From Euryarchaeota archaeon RBG_19FT_COMBO_69_17 (GTDB taxonomy: Archaea; Thermoplasmatota; Thermoplasmata; RBG-16-68-12), in contig MGWD01000003.1 in assembly GCA_001800825.1 (NCBI GenBank), forward strand, positions 17,820 through 53,090: DNA of 35,271 bases, read 5' to 3'. The position numbers and the translations under genes are program-made. The notes below the pieces were generated by a model. The model worked only from the letters and a program-made list of their open reading frames with translations, made no database searches and was not told the DNA's origin. Shown here piece after piece: positions 6,845-15,793 of this stretch (position 1 is the stretch's first letter; each line of letters begins with the position of its first letter).

Positions 6845-8067
6845 AGGCCGTCGTCCTTGCGGCGGGCGAGGGAACCCGGATGCGCCCCCTCACCGCCAAC
6901 CTCCCCAAACCCCTTCTGCCCGTCGCGGGGAAGCCGTTCCTGCGGCACACCCTCGAGGCGATTCGCGACGCGGGGATCGTGGACGTCACGGTCCTCGTGG
7001 GCTGGCAGGGCCACCGGATCCGGGAGCGGTTCGGGCGGGGCGAGGACCTCGGGATGCGCCTCGCGTACGAGGAGCAGACGGAGCGCCTCGGCACGGCTCA
7101 CGCGATCGGGAGCCTCCGGGCCCACGTGGACGGCCCCTTCCTCAGTATCAACGGGGACGTCGTCGTCTCGGGGGAGGCGCTCCGCGGGCTCGTCGCCCAC
7201 GCGAACAAGGTCGGAGGCCCCGGTCTCGCTGTCGCGGAGGTGCCCGACCCGAGGCCCTTCGGGGTCGTCGAGATGGACGACGGGCGGGTCGTCGCCCTCG
7301 AGGAGAAGCCCCGCTCCCCGAGGACGAACCTGATCAACGCGGGCATCTACGTCTTCGAACCTGACATCTTCCCCCTCATCGACCGGACCCCGAGGTCCCC
7401 GCGGGGGGAGTTCGAGATCACGGACACGATTCGGTCCCTCTTCGCAACCCGCGATGTGTTCGGGTACCGACTGCCCGGGGAGTGGATCGACGTGGGCAGG
7501 CCCTGGGATCTCCTCCGCGCGAACGCGGCCCTGCTGAGGGGGCTCAAGGGCGCCGTGCACGGGGACGTCGAGGCGGGCGCGACCCTCGTGGGGCCCGTCC
7601 TCGTCGAGCCCGGCGCGACGGTCCGCCACGGCTCCTACGTCGAGGGGCCCGCGATCCTGGGCCCCCGCGCGGACGTCGGCCCGAACTGCTACGTCCGCCC
7701 TTCGACGACGATCGGTCCGGGCGCGAAGGTCGGAAACGCCTGCGAGGTGAAGAACTCCATCGTGATGGCCGACACCCACGTCCCCCACCAGAACTACGTC
7801 GGGGACAGCATCCTGGGGGAGCGGTGCAACCTCGGGGCGGGCACGAAGGTCGCGAACCTCCGGCTCGACGAGTCGACGATCAAGGTCCTGTGGAAGGGGG
7901 CGGAGGTCGACACGGGCCTCCGGAAGCTCGGGGTCATCATGGGGGACGACGTCAAGGTCGGGATCAACGCGTCGATCGACACGGGGACGATCATCGGGGA
8001 GGGGTCCTTCATCGGCCCGGGGGCCACAGTCCGCGGGAACGTCGCGCCGCGGAGCCGAATCTACTGA
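6841..8067 (+). CDS. glmU: Bifunctional sugar-1-phosphate nucleotidyltransferase / left-handed beta-helix acyltransferase-like protein (GlmU-like)
   Basis: 408 residues. N-terminal nucleotidyltransferase domain: VVLAAGEGTRMRPLT (nucleotide-binding signature), LPKPLLPVAGKP, SINGDVVV (metal Asp), EEKPRSPRTNLINAGIYVF, and EWIDVGRPWDLL at its end (about residue 220). From about 235 to the C-terminus it has hexapeptide repeats of a left-handed beta-helix (VGPVLVEPGATV, AILGPRADVGPN, GPGAKVGNACEV). This two-domain form is known from archaeal sugar-1-phosphate nucleotidyltransferase/acetyltransferase proteins that make UDP-GlcNAc or dTDP-glucose. ATG at 6841 overlaps the mutase stop by four bases. 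A GT4 glycosyltransferase follows after nine bases, so the three form an amino-sugar activation and transfer unit. Confidence 0.88.
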   Translation: MKAVVLAAGEGTRMRPLTANLPKPLLPVAGKPFLRHTLEAIRDAGIVDVTVLVGWQGHRIRERFGRGEDLGMRLAYEEQTERLGTAHAIGSLRAHVDGPFLSINGDVVVSGEALRGLVAHANKVGGPGLAVAEVPDPRPFGVVEMDDGRVVALEEKPRSPRTNLINAGIYVFEPDIFPLIDRTPRSPRGEFEITDTIRSLFATRDVFGYRLPGEWIDVGRPWDLLRANAALLRGLKGAVHGDVEAGATLVGPVLVEPGATVRHGSYVEGPAILGPRADVGPNCYVRPSTTIGPGAKVGNACEVKNSIVMADTHVPHQNYVGDSILGERCNLGAGTKVANLRLDESTIKVLWKGAEVDTGLRKLGVIMGDDVKVGINASIDTGTIIGEGSFIGPGATVRGNVAPRSRIY

Positions 8068-8076
8068 GGCGGGACG

Positions 8077-9252
8077 ATGCGAATCGTCCAGGTGACCCCG
8101 TGGTTCGCCCCCCACCTGGGCGGCGTGGAGAGCCACGTGATGTCCCTTTCCCGCGAGCTCGTGGCCCGAGGCCACGACGTCCGCGTGATCACGACGAAGC
8201 ACGACCCCGCCATCCCCGCGATCGCGGAGGTCCACGGAATCCAAGTCGTCCGAGTGAAGCCCCGGGCGATCCTCGTGCGGACGCCGATCGCCCCCCGGAT
8301 CATGGGCGCCGTCCTGGGGACCCGCACGGAGTTCGTCCACGCCCACTCCCCGCCCCCCCTGAGCGCCCACTACGCCTCCCGCGCGGCGAAGGCCGGCGGC
8401 CTGCCGTTCGTCGTCACGTACCACTGCGACATCGAGCTGCCGTCCCTCGCGGGGCCGCTCCTCGAGGGGCTGTACCGGAGGACGATCGGCGCGACGACCC
8501 TGCGGCGGGCGGAACGGGTCATCGTGACGACTCGGACGTACGCGGCGACGAGCCGCGCCGTGTGGCGGTACAACCCCGAGGTGATCCCGAATCCGGTGGA
8601 CCACCGCCGCTTCCATCCCGACGCCGACGGGGCCTCCGTCCGGGAGAAGCTCCGGATCGATCCGGCCCGGCCCGTCGTCCTCCTCGTGGGACGGATTGTC
8701 CCCCACAAGGGGATCGAGCACCTCATCGAGGCCGCGAGGTACGTTCCCGAGGCCCTGTTCCTCGTCGCAGGGGAAGGCTCCTCGCTCGAGGGGATGCGCG
8801 CCCTCGCCCGCCGGATGGGCGTCGCGGACCGGGTCCGGTTCCTCGGGCGGGTCTCCGAGGAGGCGCTGCCCCGCCTCTACGCGGCCTGCGACGTGTTCGC
8901 ACTCCCGAGCGTCTCCCGCCTCGAGGCCTTCGGGATCGTCGCGCTCGAGGCGATGGCCTCCGCGCGCCCCGTTGTCGTTGCGGATATCCCCGGGGTGCGG
9001 GAGGTCATCGAGGACGGCCGGGAGGGGCTCCTCGCGGACCCCGTGAACCCCCAGGACCTCGCGGGGAAGATTCGCCGGCTCCTCGGCGAGCCCGACCTGC
9101 GGCGGGAGATGGGCCGGCGGGGCCGGGAGAAGGTCCTCGGGTCGTACACGATCGCGAAGGTCGTGGACCGGATAGAGGTCCTGTACGCGTCCGTCCTCGA
9201 GGGTCGCGGGGCTCAGGGGACCACGCGGAGCGGCACGCGCTCCCCCGCGTGA
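8077..9252 (+). CDS. GT4-family glycosyltransferase
   Basis: 391 residues, two Rossmann-like domains of the GT-B fold. Motifs: PWFAPHLGGVESHV at the N-terminus (acceptor side, Gly-rich loop), VHAHSPPPLSAHYA, VIPNPVDHRRFHP at the domain linker, VLLVGRIVPHKGIEHLI, and the retaining-enzyme E-x7-E motif in SRLEAFGIVALEAMA. Expected to move a nucleotide-activated sugar to a lipid or protein acceptor at the inner membrane face; no membrane segment in the protein itself. ATG at 8077 follows GAGGCGGGACG. It closes the mutase-nucleotidyltransferase run. The last 13 codons overlap the 3' end of the reverse-strand JAMM gene by 40 bases, and this tail (GTTRSGTRSPA) looks unconserved, so the antisense gene probably shaped it. 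Confidence 0.88.
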   Translation: MRIVQVTPWFAPHLGGVESHVMSLSRELVARGHDVRVITTKHDPAIPAIAEVHGIQVVRVKPRAILVRTPIAPRIMGAVLGTRTEFVHAHSPPPLSAHYASRAAKAGGLPFVVTYHCDIELPSLAGPLLEGLYRRTIGATTLRRAERVIVTTRTYAATSRAVWRYNPEVIPNPVDHRRFHPDADGASVREKLRIDPARPVVLLVGRIVPHKGIEHLIEAARYVPEALFLVAGEGSSLEGMRALARRMGVADRVRFLGRVSEEALPRLYAACDVFALPSVSRLEAFGIVALEAMASARPVVVADIPGVREVIEDGREGLLADPVNPQDLAGKIRRLLGEPDLRREMGRRGREKVLGSYTIAKVVDRIEVLYASVLEGRGAQGTTRSGTRSPA

Positions 9253-9590
9253 GTCCACGCGGCCCACGTGTCCTCCGTGTAGGGACGGCCCACGATGATG
9301 TGGATTCCCCCGAACTTGCTGAAAAGATGGAGGTCCTCGTCGGAGGGCTCGAAGACCCCGCTCGGATGGGAGTGGACGGTCCCCACGACCGTGAAGTCGG
9401 CGGGGAGCATGTGGAGCTGGAAGATCGCGTGGCGGTTCCCCGAGACGGTCCCGGGGAGCAGGAGGAGTTCCGTGATCACGCCGCCCTCCGCCCGTAGGAT
9501 CGCCCCGAACTCCCGCGGATACGTGTCCCGGGACGCCTCGAGGATCATCCGCAAGGTCTTCCGGGAGATCGCCTCGACGCGCGCGGGCAT
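9213..9590 (-). CDS. JAMM/MPN-domain metalloprotease-like protein
   Basis: 125 residues, a single MPN (JAB1/MPN/Mov34) domain. The complete zinc-protease signature is there: Glu27 in YPREFGAIL, then H73-S-H75 with exactly seven residues to Ser83 and two more to Asp86 (HSHPSGVFEPSDED). In archaea, such proteins remove SAMP/ubiquitin-like modifiers or act in sulfur-carrier processing; this is family knowledge, no sampylation gene is in view. ATG at 9590 starts nine bases after the NAD kinase stop, so it is the third gene of a reverse-strand operon. The 3' end overlaps the convergent glycosyltransferase by 40 bases. Catalytic residues are intact, so I expect an active enzyme. Confidence 0.88.
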   Translation of the reverse strand: MPARVEAISRKTLRMILEASRDTYPREFGAILRAEGGVITELLLLPGTVSGNRHAIFQLHMLPADFTVVGTVHSHPSGVFEPSDEDLHLFSKFGGIHIIVGRPYTEDTWAAWTHAGERVPLRVVP

Positions 9591-9599
9591 GGGACCCCG

Positions 9600-10406
9600 T
9601 CACTGCCGGGACAGCTTCTCCTCGATCCGGCGGTAGAAGTCGTCCCGGAAGCGCACGAACGTCGCCCGCCGCTCGGACCCCGTGATCGCGACGTCCTCCG
9701 TCCCCTTGAGGACGACCTCGTGCTGCCCGTCCATCACGAGGAGACACTCCCGCGGCTTCACGAGCCTCACGTGGACGTCCTGGGTGGCGGGGAAGACGAA
9801 GGGCCGCATCGCCGGCTTGAAGGGCGCGATCGCGGAGACGATGATCCCGTCGACCCCGGGGTCCACGATGGGGCCCCCCACGGCCATCGAGTACGACGTC
9901 GACCCCGTCGGGGAGGCGACGATGATCCCGTCCGCGCGGACGCGCTGGGCCACGGTCCCGCCCACCTGGATCTCGAAGTGACGGATCTTCGCGACGTGGG
10001 CCGTGTGGACGACGGCCTCGTTGAGGCAGTCGAACAGGCGCTTCCCGTCCACGGTCACCTTGAGGCGGAGGCGGGCCTCCGTGCGATAGTCCCCGCGGGC
10101 GATCCGGTCGAGGTAACCCTCGACTTCGTCCGCGTAGGCCTCCGCGAGGAAACCGAGGGATCCGGAGTTGATCCCGAAGATCTTCGCATCGGAAAGCTGG
10201 GCGGCCCGGAGGATCGTCCCGTCCCCGCCGACGGCGAGGAGGACGTCGGGGCGCATGTGGGCGAGCGGGAACCCCCTGCGTCCGATCGCCTCCGCGAGGT
10301 CCGCCTCGATGAGGGCCTCGTGCTCCCGCTCGACGTACGTGAGGATTCGGCGGGCCGCGACGAGGGCAGAAGGGATGTGGGGGTTCGCGGTGATCCCGAA
10401 CTTCAC
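9600..10406 (-). CDS. nadK: NAD kinase
   Basis: Phosphorylates NAD+ to NADP+ with ATP or polyphosphate; 268 residues, cytoplasmic. The family signature GGDGT is at residues 60-64 (AVGGDGTILRAA), followed by FGINSGSLGFLAEA, LNEAVVHTA near 135-145 (NE binding motif), and DGIIVASPTGSTSYSMAVGGPIVDP, the conserved C-terminal domain core. ATG at 10406 overlaps the stop of the upstream phosphatase gene by four bases (ATGA). In Methanocaldococcus the corresponding two activities are fused in one chain in the same order (phosphatase first), which supports a joint role in setting NADP levels. Confidence 0.93.
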   Translation of the reverse strand: MKFGITANPHIPSALVAARRILTYVEREHEALIEADLAEAIGRRGFPLAHMRPDVLLAVGGDGTILRAAQLSDAKIFGINSGSLGFLAEAYADEVEGYLDRIARGDYRTEARLRLKVTVDGKRLFDCLNEAVVHTAHVAKIRHFEIQVGGTVAQRVRADGIIVASPTGSTSYSMAVGGPIVDPGVDGIIVSAIAPFKPAMRPFVFPATQDVHVRLVKPRECLLVMDGQHEVVLKGTEDVAITGSERRATFVRFRDDFYRRIEEKLSRQ

Positions 10407-11170
10407 CGGATCGCCTCCAGGACGCGGTCGTCCCCGAACGCGAGGAGGTCCGTCCGGGCGTCCGGGCGGAGGGGCATGTCGAGATCCTCCCCCCCGAGGC
10501 CCGTCACCCGGCCGCCCGCCTCCCGGACGAGGAGGACCCCCGCGGCGATGTCGACGGCGCGAAGCTTCGTCTCGTGGACTGCGCTGTGCATGTAGTACAG
10601 GTCTGCGGCGCCCTTCGCGACGAGGCCGAGGTCGAGGGACGCGGCCCCGAGGTTCCGCACCCGACGGGCACGCGAGGCGACCTCCGCGGCGGCGGGCGCG
10701 GCGTGGGTCCCCAGGTAGACGCTGAACAGGGAATCCTCGGGGTCGAACGGGCGGGCATGGATGGGCCGTCCATTGAGATGGGCGCCCTGCCCCTTTGCTG
10801 CGTAGTACGTCGCGCCGGAGACGAGGTCCCGCACGAGGCCCTCCTCGACGTCGGAGAGGCGCTCGCGCCCGATCGCGAGGGACACCGAGAAGGCGGGGAT
10901 CCCGCGGAGCGCGTTATGGGTCCCGTCGATCGGGTCGAGGACGAGAAGCCGATCGCCCCCCCGCTCCACGAGGCCCGCCTCCTCGCTCAGGACGTCGATC
11001 GCAGCGCCCTCGTACTCGAGGACCCGGAGGACCGCGGCCTCTGCGATCCGGTCGATCCGCGTGCTCGGTCCCCCGTCGGCGCCGCGGCCTACGACCTCGC
11101 CAGGGTCCCCGCCGAGCTGGCCCACGGCCTGCTGGACCGCGTCCGCGAGTCCCAGGAGGAGCGCCTTCAC
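10403..11170 (-). CDS. Inositol-monophosphatase family phosphatase (probable NADP/inositol/fructose phosphatase)
   Basis: 255 residues, Mg-dependent lithium-sensitive phosphatase fold. Metal ligands are visible: Glu63/Glu64 in LSEEAG, Asp79 and Asp82 in [13 protein letters not shown], and a C-terminal Asp in [17 protein letters not shown] (usually WDxAAG, Trp replaced). Archaeal members act on myo-inositol-1-P, fructose-1,6-bisphosphate or NADP. The four-base overlap with nadK favours NADP phosphatase activity. GTG start at 11170 is 26 bases from a TATATG element and has no Shine-Dalgarno, so the mRNA is probably leaderless. It heads the phosphatase-nadK-JAMM operon and is divergent from the thermosome gene. 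Confidence 0.88.
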   Translation of the reverse strand: MKALLLGLADAVQQAVGQLGGDPGEVVGRGADGGPSTRIDRIAEAAVLRVLEYEGAAIDVLSEEAGLVERGGDRLLVLDPIDGTHNALRGIPAFSVSLAIGRERLSDVEEGLVRDLVSGATYYAAKGQGAHLNGRPIHARPFDPEDSLFSVYLGTHAAPAAAEVASRARRVRNLGAASLDLGLVAKGAADLYYMHSAVHETKLRAVDIAAGVLLVREAGGRVTGLGGEDLDMPLRPDARTDLLAFGDDRVLEAIR

Positions 11171-11191
11171 GAGGCGCGCTAGGCCCTGGGC

Positions 11192-11199
11192 TCATATAG
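11192..11199 (-). promoter_or_regulatory. TATA box of the phosphatase-nadK-JAMM operon
   Basis: Reverse strand CCTATATGAG, centred about 26 bases before the GTG at 11170, which predicts a leaderless transcript. Confidence 0.55.
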
Positions 11200-11262
11200 G
11201 ATTATCGGAGGCGGGTGGGAGGGTCCCGGGGCGCGCGGGTGCGGCCCCTCCGGGAGCGTTAT

Positions 11263-11272
11263 GTTTATATAG
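11263..11272 (+). promoter_or_regulatory. TATA box of the thermosome gene
   Basis: GTTTATATAG in a GC-rich surrounding. Predicted start near 11293, giving a leader of about 28 bases that contains GGAGGAG five bases before the ATG at 11322. A strong promoter is expected for a chaperonin. Confidence 0.65.
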
Positions 11273-11321
11273 AAGCCCCCACATAGGCACTGGCCCGAAA
11301 ACGGCAATTGGAGGAGTACCT

Positions 11322-12968
11322 ATGATGCCAGCCGGCACACAGATTCTCGTACTGAAGGAAGGGACGCGCCGCGAGCGCGGCAAGGGAGCGCAGTTCAACA
11401 ACATCGCCGCGGCGAAGGCCGTGGCCGATGCGGTCCGCTCGACCCTCGGCCCTCGCGGCATGGACAAGATGCTCGTGGACAGCCTCGGGGACGTCGTCAT
11501 CACGAACGATGGCGTGACGATCCTCAAGGAGATCGACATCGAGCATCCCGCGGCGAAGATGCTCGTCGAGGTCGCGAAGACCCAGGACGAGGAGGCCGGG
11601 GACGGCACAACGACGGCCGTCATCCTCGCCGGGGAGCTGCTGAAGAAGGCGGAGGACCTCGTGGAGCAGAACATCCACCCGACCGTCATCGCCGCGGGGT
11701 ACCGCCTCGCGAGCGAGAGGGCCCGGGAGGTCCTCGAGAAGGTCTCCACGAAGGTCGCGATCAAGGACACGGACATCCTGAAGAAGGTCGCGATGACCGC
11801 GATGTCGTCGAAGTCGTCGAGCGGCCACAAGGAGCTCCTCGCGGACATCTCCGTCAAGGCCGTGGCCACGATCGCGGAGGAGCGGCCGGACGGCACCTGG
11901 TCCGTCGATGAGGACAACCTCCAGGTCGTGAAGAAGCAGGGCGGCTCCATCGCGGACACGGAGCTCGTGGACGGGATCATCGTCGACAAGGAGCGTGTCC
12001 ACCCCGGGATGCCGAACGAGGTGAAGGACGCGAAGATCGCCCTCGTCGACGCAGCCCTCGAGGTCAAGAAGACGGAGATCGACGCGAAGATCGAGATCAC
12101 GGACCCGACCCAGCTCCAGGCGTTCCTGGACGAGGAGGAGTCCATGCTCAAGCGGATGGTCGAGACGGTCCGGAAGAGCGGCGCGAAGGTCATCTTCTGC
12201 CAGAAGGGGATCGACGACCTCGCCCAGCACTACCTCGCGAAGGAGGGCATCTACGCCGTGCGCCGGGTCAAGAAGTCCGACATGGAGAAGCTCGCGAAGG
12301 CGACGGGCGGGAAGGTCGTCACGAAGCTCGACGAGCTCTCCAAGGACGACCTCGGGTACGCGAAGCTCGTGTATGAGAAGAAGATTGGCGAGGACGAGAT
12401 GACCTTCGTCACGGGCTGCAAGAACCCGAAGGCCGTGTCGATTCTGATCCGCGGGGGCACGGAGCACGTCGTGGACGAGGTCGAGCGGTCCCTCGAGGAC
12501 TCCACGTCCGTCGTGGCCGTGGCGATCGAGGACGGAAAGGTCATCACGGGCGGCGGATCCAGCGCGATGGAGATCGCCCTCGCCCTCCGGGACTACGCCT
12601 CGACGGTCGGGGGCCGGGAGCAGATGGCGATCGAGGCCTTCGCGGACGCGGTCGAGGTCGTGCCCCGCACGCTCTCGGAGAACGCGGGCCTGGACCCCAT
12701 CGACACCCTCATCAGCCTCCGGAAGGAGCACAAGAAGGGGAACAAGTCGGCCGGGATCAACGTCTACACGGGCAAGGTCTCCGACATGAGGCGGGAGAAC
12801 GTGATCGAGCCCATCCGCGTGGGGACCCAAGCCATTTCCTCCGCGACGGACGCGGCCGTCATGATCCTCCGCATCGACGACGTCATCGCGGCCAAGGCCG
12901 GCGAGTCCGGGAAGGGCGGCGGCAAGGGCGGCGAGGGCGGCGACGGAGGCGACGGCGAAGAGTTCTGA
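11322..12968 (+). CDS. thsA: Thermosome subunit (group II chaperonin, CCT-like)
   Basis: ATP-driven folding chamber subunit, 548 residues. Motifs: [14 protein letters not shown] at the N-terminus, [38 protein letters not shown] near residue 92 (nucleotide binding and catalytic Asp), apical domain with the helical lid region, and [27 protein letters not shown] in the equatorial return. It ends in a Gly-rich acidic tail ([16 protein letters not shown]), similar in role to the GGM tails of other thermosomes. ATG at 11322 (or 11325) has GGAGGAG in front; upstream open frame is non-conserved. Only one subunit gene is in the window; a second could lie elsewhere. First gene of the chaperone run 11.3-16.9 kb. 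Confidence 0.97.
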   Translation: MMPAGTQILVLKEGTRRERGKGAQFNNIAAAKAVADAVRSTLGPRGMDKMLVDSLGDVVITNDGVTILKEIDIEHPAAKMLVEVAKTQDEEAGDGTTTAVILAGELLKKAEDLVEQNIHPTVIAAGYRLASERAREVLEKVSTKVAIKDTDILKKVAMTAMSSKSSSGHKELLADISVKAVATIAEERPDGTWSVDEDNLQVVKKQGGSIADTELVDGIIVDKERVHPGMPNEVKDAKIALVDAALEVKKTEIDAKIEITDPTQLQAFLDEEESMLKRMVETVRKSGAKVIFCQKGIDDLAQHYLAKEGIYAVRRVKKSDMEKLAKATGGKVVTKLDELSKDDLGYAKLVYEKKIGEDEMTFVTGCKNPKAVSILIRGGTEHVVDEVERSLEDSTSVVAVAIEDGKVITGGGSSAMEIALALRDYASTVGGREQMAIEAFADAVEVVPRTLSENAGLDPIDTLISLRKEHKKGNKSAGINVYTGKVSDMRRENVIEPIRVGTQAISSATDAAVMILRIDDVIAAKAGESGKGGGKGGEGGDGGDGEEF

Positions 12969-12993
12969 GCGGGGTCTTCTCCGGAGGCCCCCG

Positions 12994-13392
12994 GTGGTCT
13001 CCATGGACGACGGCTTGGGCCCGACCGAGGGAGGGACGGAGGACTCCGGCGGGGACGCGGGCGGATCGCGCGCGTCCCGGCAGGGTCCGCCCGGGGTCGT
13101 CCTCGAGGCCGAACTCGAGCTCCGGGAGCCCGCCGTGGAGGCCCTCCAGAACCCCCGTCGGATCCATTTGACCGTCGAGCCTCCGGGCGCCATCCGCGAC
13201 CGGATCGACGTCACGATGACGCCGTCCCGGATCCGGATTGAGGCCCCGAGCGCGGACGGGCGGGCGTTCGCGCGGGAGCTCGAACTCCCCGACCCCGTGG
13301 ATCTGGACGGGATCGCGACCACCTACCGGAACGGCGTCCTCGACGCGACCCTGTCCGGCCGCGGGGCGTCGACTCCAGCTCCAGAGGGATGA
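12994..13392 (+). CDS. Diverged Hsp20/alpha-crystallin-like protein
   Basis: 132 residues. The C-terminal half reads like the end of an alpha-crystallin domain: ARELELPDPVDLDGIATTY then YRNGVLDATL at 111-120, matching the small heat-shock pattern in which a Y-x-NGVL-x-x-x-L motif follows LP-x-x-VD. The first 35 residues are a Gly/Asp/Ser-rich disordered arm. The usual C-terminal I-x-I/V motif is not seen; the chain ends STPAPEG. GTG at 12994 has GGAGG six bases upstream, better spaced than for the ATG at 13003. It lies 25 bases after the thermosome stop and three bases before grpE, so it is co-transcribed with them, which supports a chaperone role. The assignment is by motif and context, not by overall similarity. 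Confidence 0.62.
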   Translation: MVSMDDGLGPTEGGTEDSGGDAGGSRASRQGPPGVVLEAELELREPAVEALQNPRRIHLTVEPPGAIRDRIDVTMTPSRIRIEAPSADGRAFARELELPDPVDLDGIATTYRNGVLDATLSGRGASTPAPEG

Positions 13393-13395
13393 CCC

Positions 13396-13929
13396 ATGTC
13401 CGACGAGACGCGAACGATCGAAGACGTCCCCCGCGGGAAGCTGGAGGCTCCCCCCTCCGCGGAAGAAACCCTCCGCGAGGAGCTCGAAGCCTCCCGGAAG
13501 AAGGGGGAGGAGCTCCTCACGAGGATGAAGTACCTCCAGGCGGAGTTCGACAACTTCCGGAAGCGGACATCGAGGGAGTCGGAGGCCCTCGTGAAATACG
13601 CCCACGAGGCCCTCGTCGCGCGCCTCCTCCCCGTCCTCGACGAGCTCGAGGCGGCCCTCGGGAGTCTCGACGGGGACGCGGGGGCGGGGGTCCGGATGGT
13701 CCGGGACAACTTCTGGAGGGCCCTCGAGGAGGTCGGAGTCCAGGAGATTCCCGTGGGGGGGCGCCCCTTCGACCCGTTTCTGATGGACTGCGTGGAGCGC
13801 GTGCCCGACGCAGACCGGAAGGACGGCGACGTGAAAGAGCTCGTCCGCCGGGGGTACCGGCTCCACGATCGCGTCCTGCGTCCCGCTCAAGTCATCGTCG
13901 TGAGGAACGGAGGTGATTCGAATGCCTAA
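13396..13929 (+). CDS. grpE: GrpE nucleotide exchange factor
   Basis: Promotes ADP release from DnaK. 177 residues: an N-terminal acidic tail, a long coiled-coil helix (about residues 22-65, EELLTRMKYLQAEFDNFRKR is the family core), then the hydrophobic dimer helices (ARLLPVLDELEAAL) and the C-terminal beta-wing with VGGRPFDPFLMDCVERVP and RRGYRLHDRVLRPAQVIV, both conserved in GrpE. ATG at 13396 is three bases after the Hsp20-like stop. Its last codons overlap the dnaK start by eight bases and contain the dnaK Shine-Dalgarno. Confidence 0.95.
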   Translation: MSDETRTIEDVPRGKLEAPPSAEETLREELEASRKKGEELLTRMKYLQAEFDNFRKRTSRESEALVKYAHEALVARLLPVLDELEAALGSLDGDAGAGVRMVRDNFWRALEEVGVQEIPVGGRPFDPFLMDCVERVPDADRKDGDVKELVRRGYRLHDRVLRPAQVIVVRNGGDSNA

Positions 13930-15763
13930 GATCATCGGAATCGACCTCGGGACCACGAACTCCGAGGCCGCGTACATGGAAGGGGGAACGCCGAAGATTA
14001 TCCCGAGCGCGGAGGGCTCGACGTACGGAGGCAAGATGTTCCCGTCCGTCGTCGCGTTCACGAAGGACGGGATCCTCGTCGGGGAACCCGCGAAGCGCCA
14101 GGCTGTCCTGAATCCGGACAAGACGATCATGCAGATCAAGCGGAAGATGGGGACGGACCACAAGGAGCGGATCGACGGCAAGGACTACACGCCCCAGGAG
14201 ATCTCCGCGATGGTCCTTCGAAAGATCAAGACGGACGCGGAGGCCTACCTGGGCGACAAGATCACCCAGGCCGTGATCACCGTGCCCGCGTACTTCAACG
14301 ACAACCAGCGGCAAGCGACGAAGGACGCGGGGCGGATCGCAGGCCTCGAGGTCCTCCGACTCGTGAACGAGCCTACGGCGGCGGCCCTCGCGTACGGACT
14401 CGACAAGAAGGGCGAAGGGAAGATCTGTGTCCTCGACCTCGGCGGCGGGACCTTCGACGTCACCCTCATGGAGACGGGGGACGGCGTCTTCGAGGTCGCC
14501 GCGACCTCAGGGGACACCCAGCTCGGGGGGATGGACATGGACAACGCTCTGATCCAGTGGCTCGTGGCCGAGTTCAGGAGCGAGCACGGGGTGGACCTGT
14601 CCGCCGACCGCCAGGCGCTCCAACGCCTGCGGGACGCCGCGGAGAAGGCGAAGATCGAGCTCTCGGGCACGATGGAGGCCCCGATCAACCTGCCCTTCAT
14701 CGCCCAGAAGGCGGGCGCGCCCGTTCACCTGGACCGGAAGCTCAGCCGGACGAAGATGGAACAGCTCATCGAGCCCGTCCTCGCGCGCCTCGAGGGCCCG
14801 ATCCGCCAGGCGTTCAAGGACGCGGGCTGGTCCTCCGGGGACGTGAACCACGTAATCCTCGTTGGCGGGCCCACGCGAATGCCCGTCGTCCGGGAGCGGT
14901 TCGAACGGGTCCTGGGCCGGGGCGTGGAGCGGGGCGTGGACCCCATGCAGTGCGTCGCCCTCGGGGCCGCGATCCAGGGGGCCGTGCTTAGCGGCGAGGT
15001 GAAGGACATCCTCCTGCTCGACGTGACCCCCCTGAGCCTGGGCGTGGAGACCCTCGGCGGGGTGTACCACAAGCTCATCGAGCGGAACGCGACGATCCCC
15101 ACGAGGAAGAGCGAGGTCTTCACGACGGCCGCGGACGGGCAGACGACGGTCGAGGTCCACGTGCTCCAGGGGGAGCGGGCCATGGCTGCGGACAACGTCA
15201 GCCTGGGCCGGTTCTACCTCTCGGGGATGCCGCCGTCCCCCCGCGGGATGCCCCAGATCGAGGTCATGTTTGACATCGACGCGAACGGCATCCTGAACGT
15301 GACCGCGACGGACAAGGCGACGTCGAAGTCGGAGAAGCTCACAATCATGGCGCCCCAGCGGATGGACCAGTCGAAGATCGATCAGGCCGTCCGGGACGCG
15401 GAGGCCCACGGGGAAGAGGACCGCCGCCGGAGGGAGCTCGTGGAGACGCGGAACCTGGCGGACGGCCTCGCGTACCAGTCGGAGAAGGAGCTCGAGACGT
15501 ACGCGTCCCAGCTGTCGGACGAGACGAAGGCCGCCCTGCGGGCGAGGATTGACGAGCTCAAGAAGGCCCTCGCCGCGAACGACATCTCCGAGATCCGGAC
15601 GGCGATGGAGGGCCTGAACAAGGAGCGCCTGAAGATCGGGGTGGAGGTCCAGAAGAAGGGTCCCGGCGCCGAGGCCGCTCCGCCGCCGTCGGGGGGCGCG
15701 GCCGGGGGGTCCGACGCCCCAGGGGTCGTAGACGCGGACTTCGAAGACGTCGACAAGAAGTAG
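13922..15763 (+). CDS. dnaK: Hsp70 chaperone DnaK
   Basis: 613 residues. ATPase domain: [20 protein letters not shown] (phosphate 1), [13 protein letters not shown] (phosphate 2), [16 protein letters not shown] (adenosine motif). Interdomain linker [14 protein letters not shown], then substrate domain with [18 protein letters not shown] and a helical lid. Tail is Gly/Pro/Ala-rich and ends [13 protein letters not shown], close to the bacterial EEVKD-like end. The frame is open from a GTG at 13913, but the ATG at 13922 has a perfect GGAGGTGA five bases before it. Archaeal DnaK is known to be of bacterial origin by gene transfer; the complete KJE set here fits that. Confidence 0.98.
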   Translation: MPKIIGIDLGTTNSEAAYMEGGTPKIIPSAEGSTYGGKMFPSVVAFTKDGILVGEPAKRQAVLNPDKTIMQIKRKMGTDHKERIDGKDYTPQEISAMVLRKIKTDAEAYLGDKITQAVITVPAYFNDNQRQATKDAGRIAGLEVLRLVNEPTAAALAYGLDKKGEGKICVLDLGGGTFDVTLMETGDGVFEVAATSGDTQLGGMDMDNALIQWLVAEFRSEHGVDLSADRQALQRLRDAAEKAKIELSGTMEAPINLPFIAQKAGAPVHLDRKLSRTKMEQLIEPVLARLEGPIRQAFKDAGWSSGDVNHVILVGGPTRMPVVRERFERVLGRGVERGVDPMQCVALGAAIQGAVLSGEVKDILLLDVTPLSLGVETLGGVYHKLIERNATIPTRKSEVFTTAADGQTTVEVHVLQGERAMAADNVSLGRFYLSGMPPSPRGMPQIEVMFDIDANGILNVTATDKATSKSEKLTIMAPQRMDQSKIDQAVRDAEAHGEEDRRRRELVETRNLADGLAYQSEKELETYASQLSDETKAALRARIDELKKALAANDISEIRTAMEGLNKERLKIGVEVQKKGPGAEAAPPPSGGAAGGSDAPGVVDADFEDVDKK

Positions 15764-15793
15764 TCGCGCGACATGTGGTCGGAAGAGCGCGGT

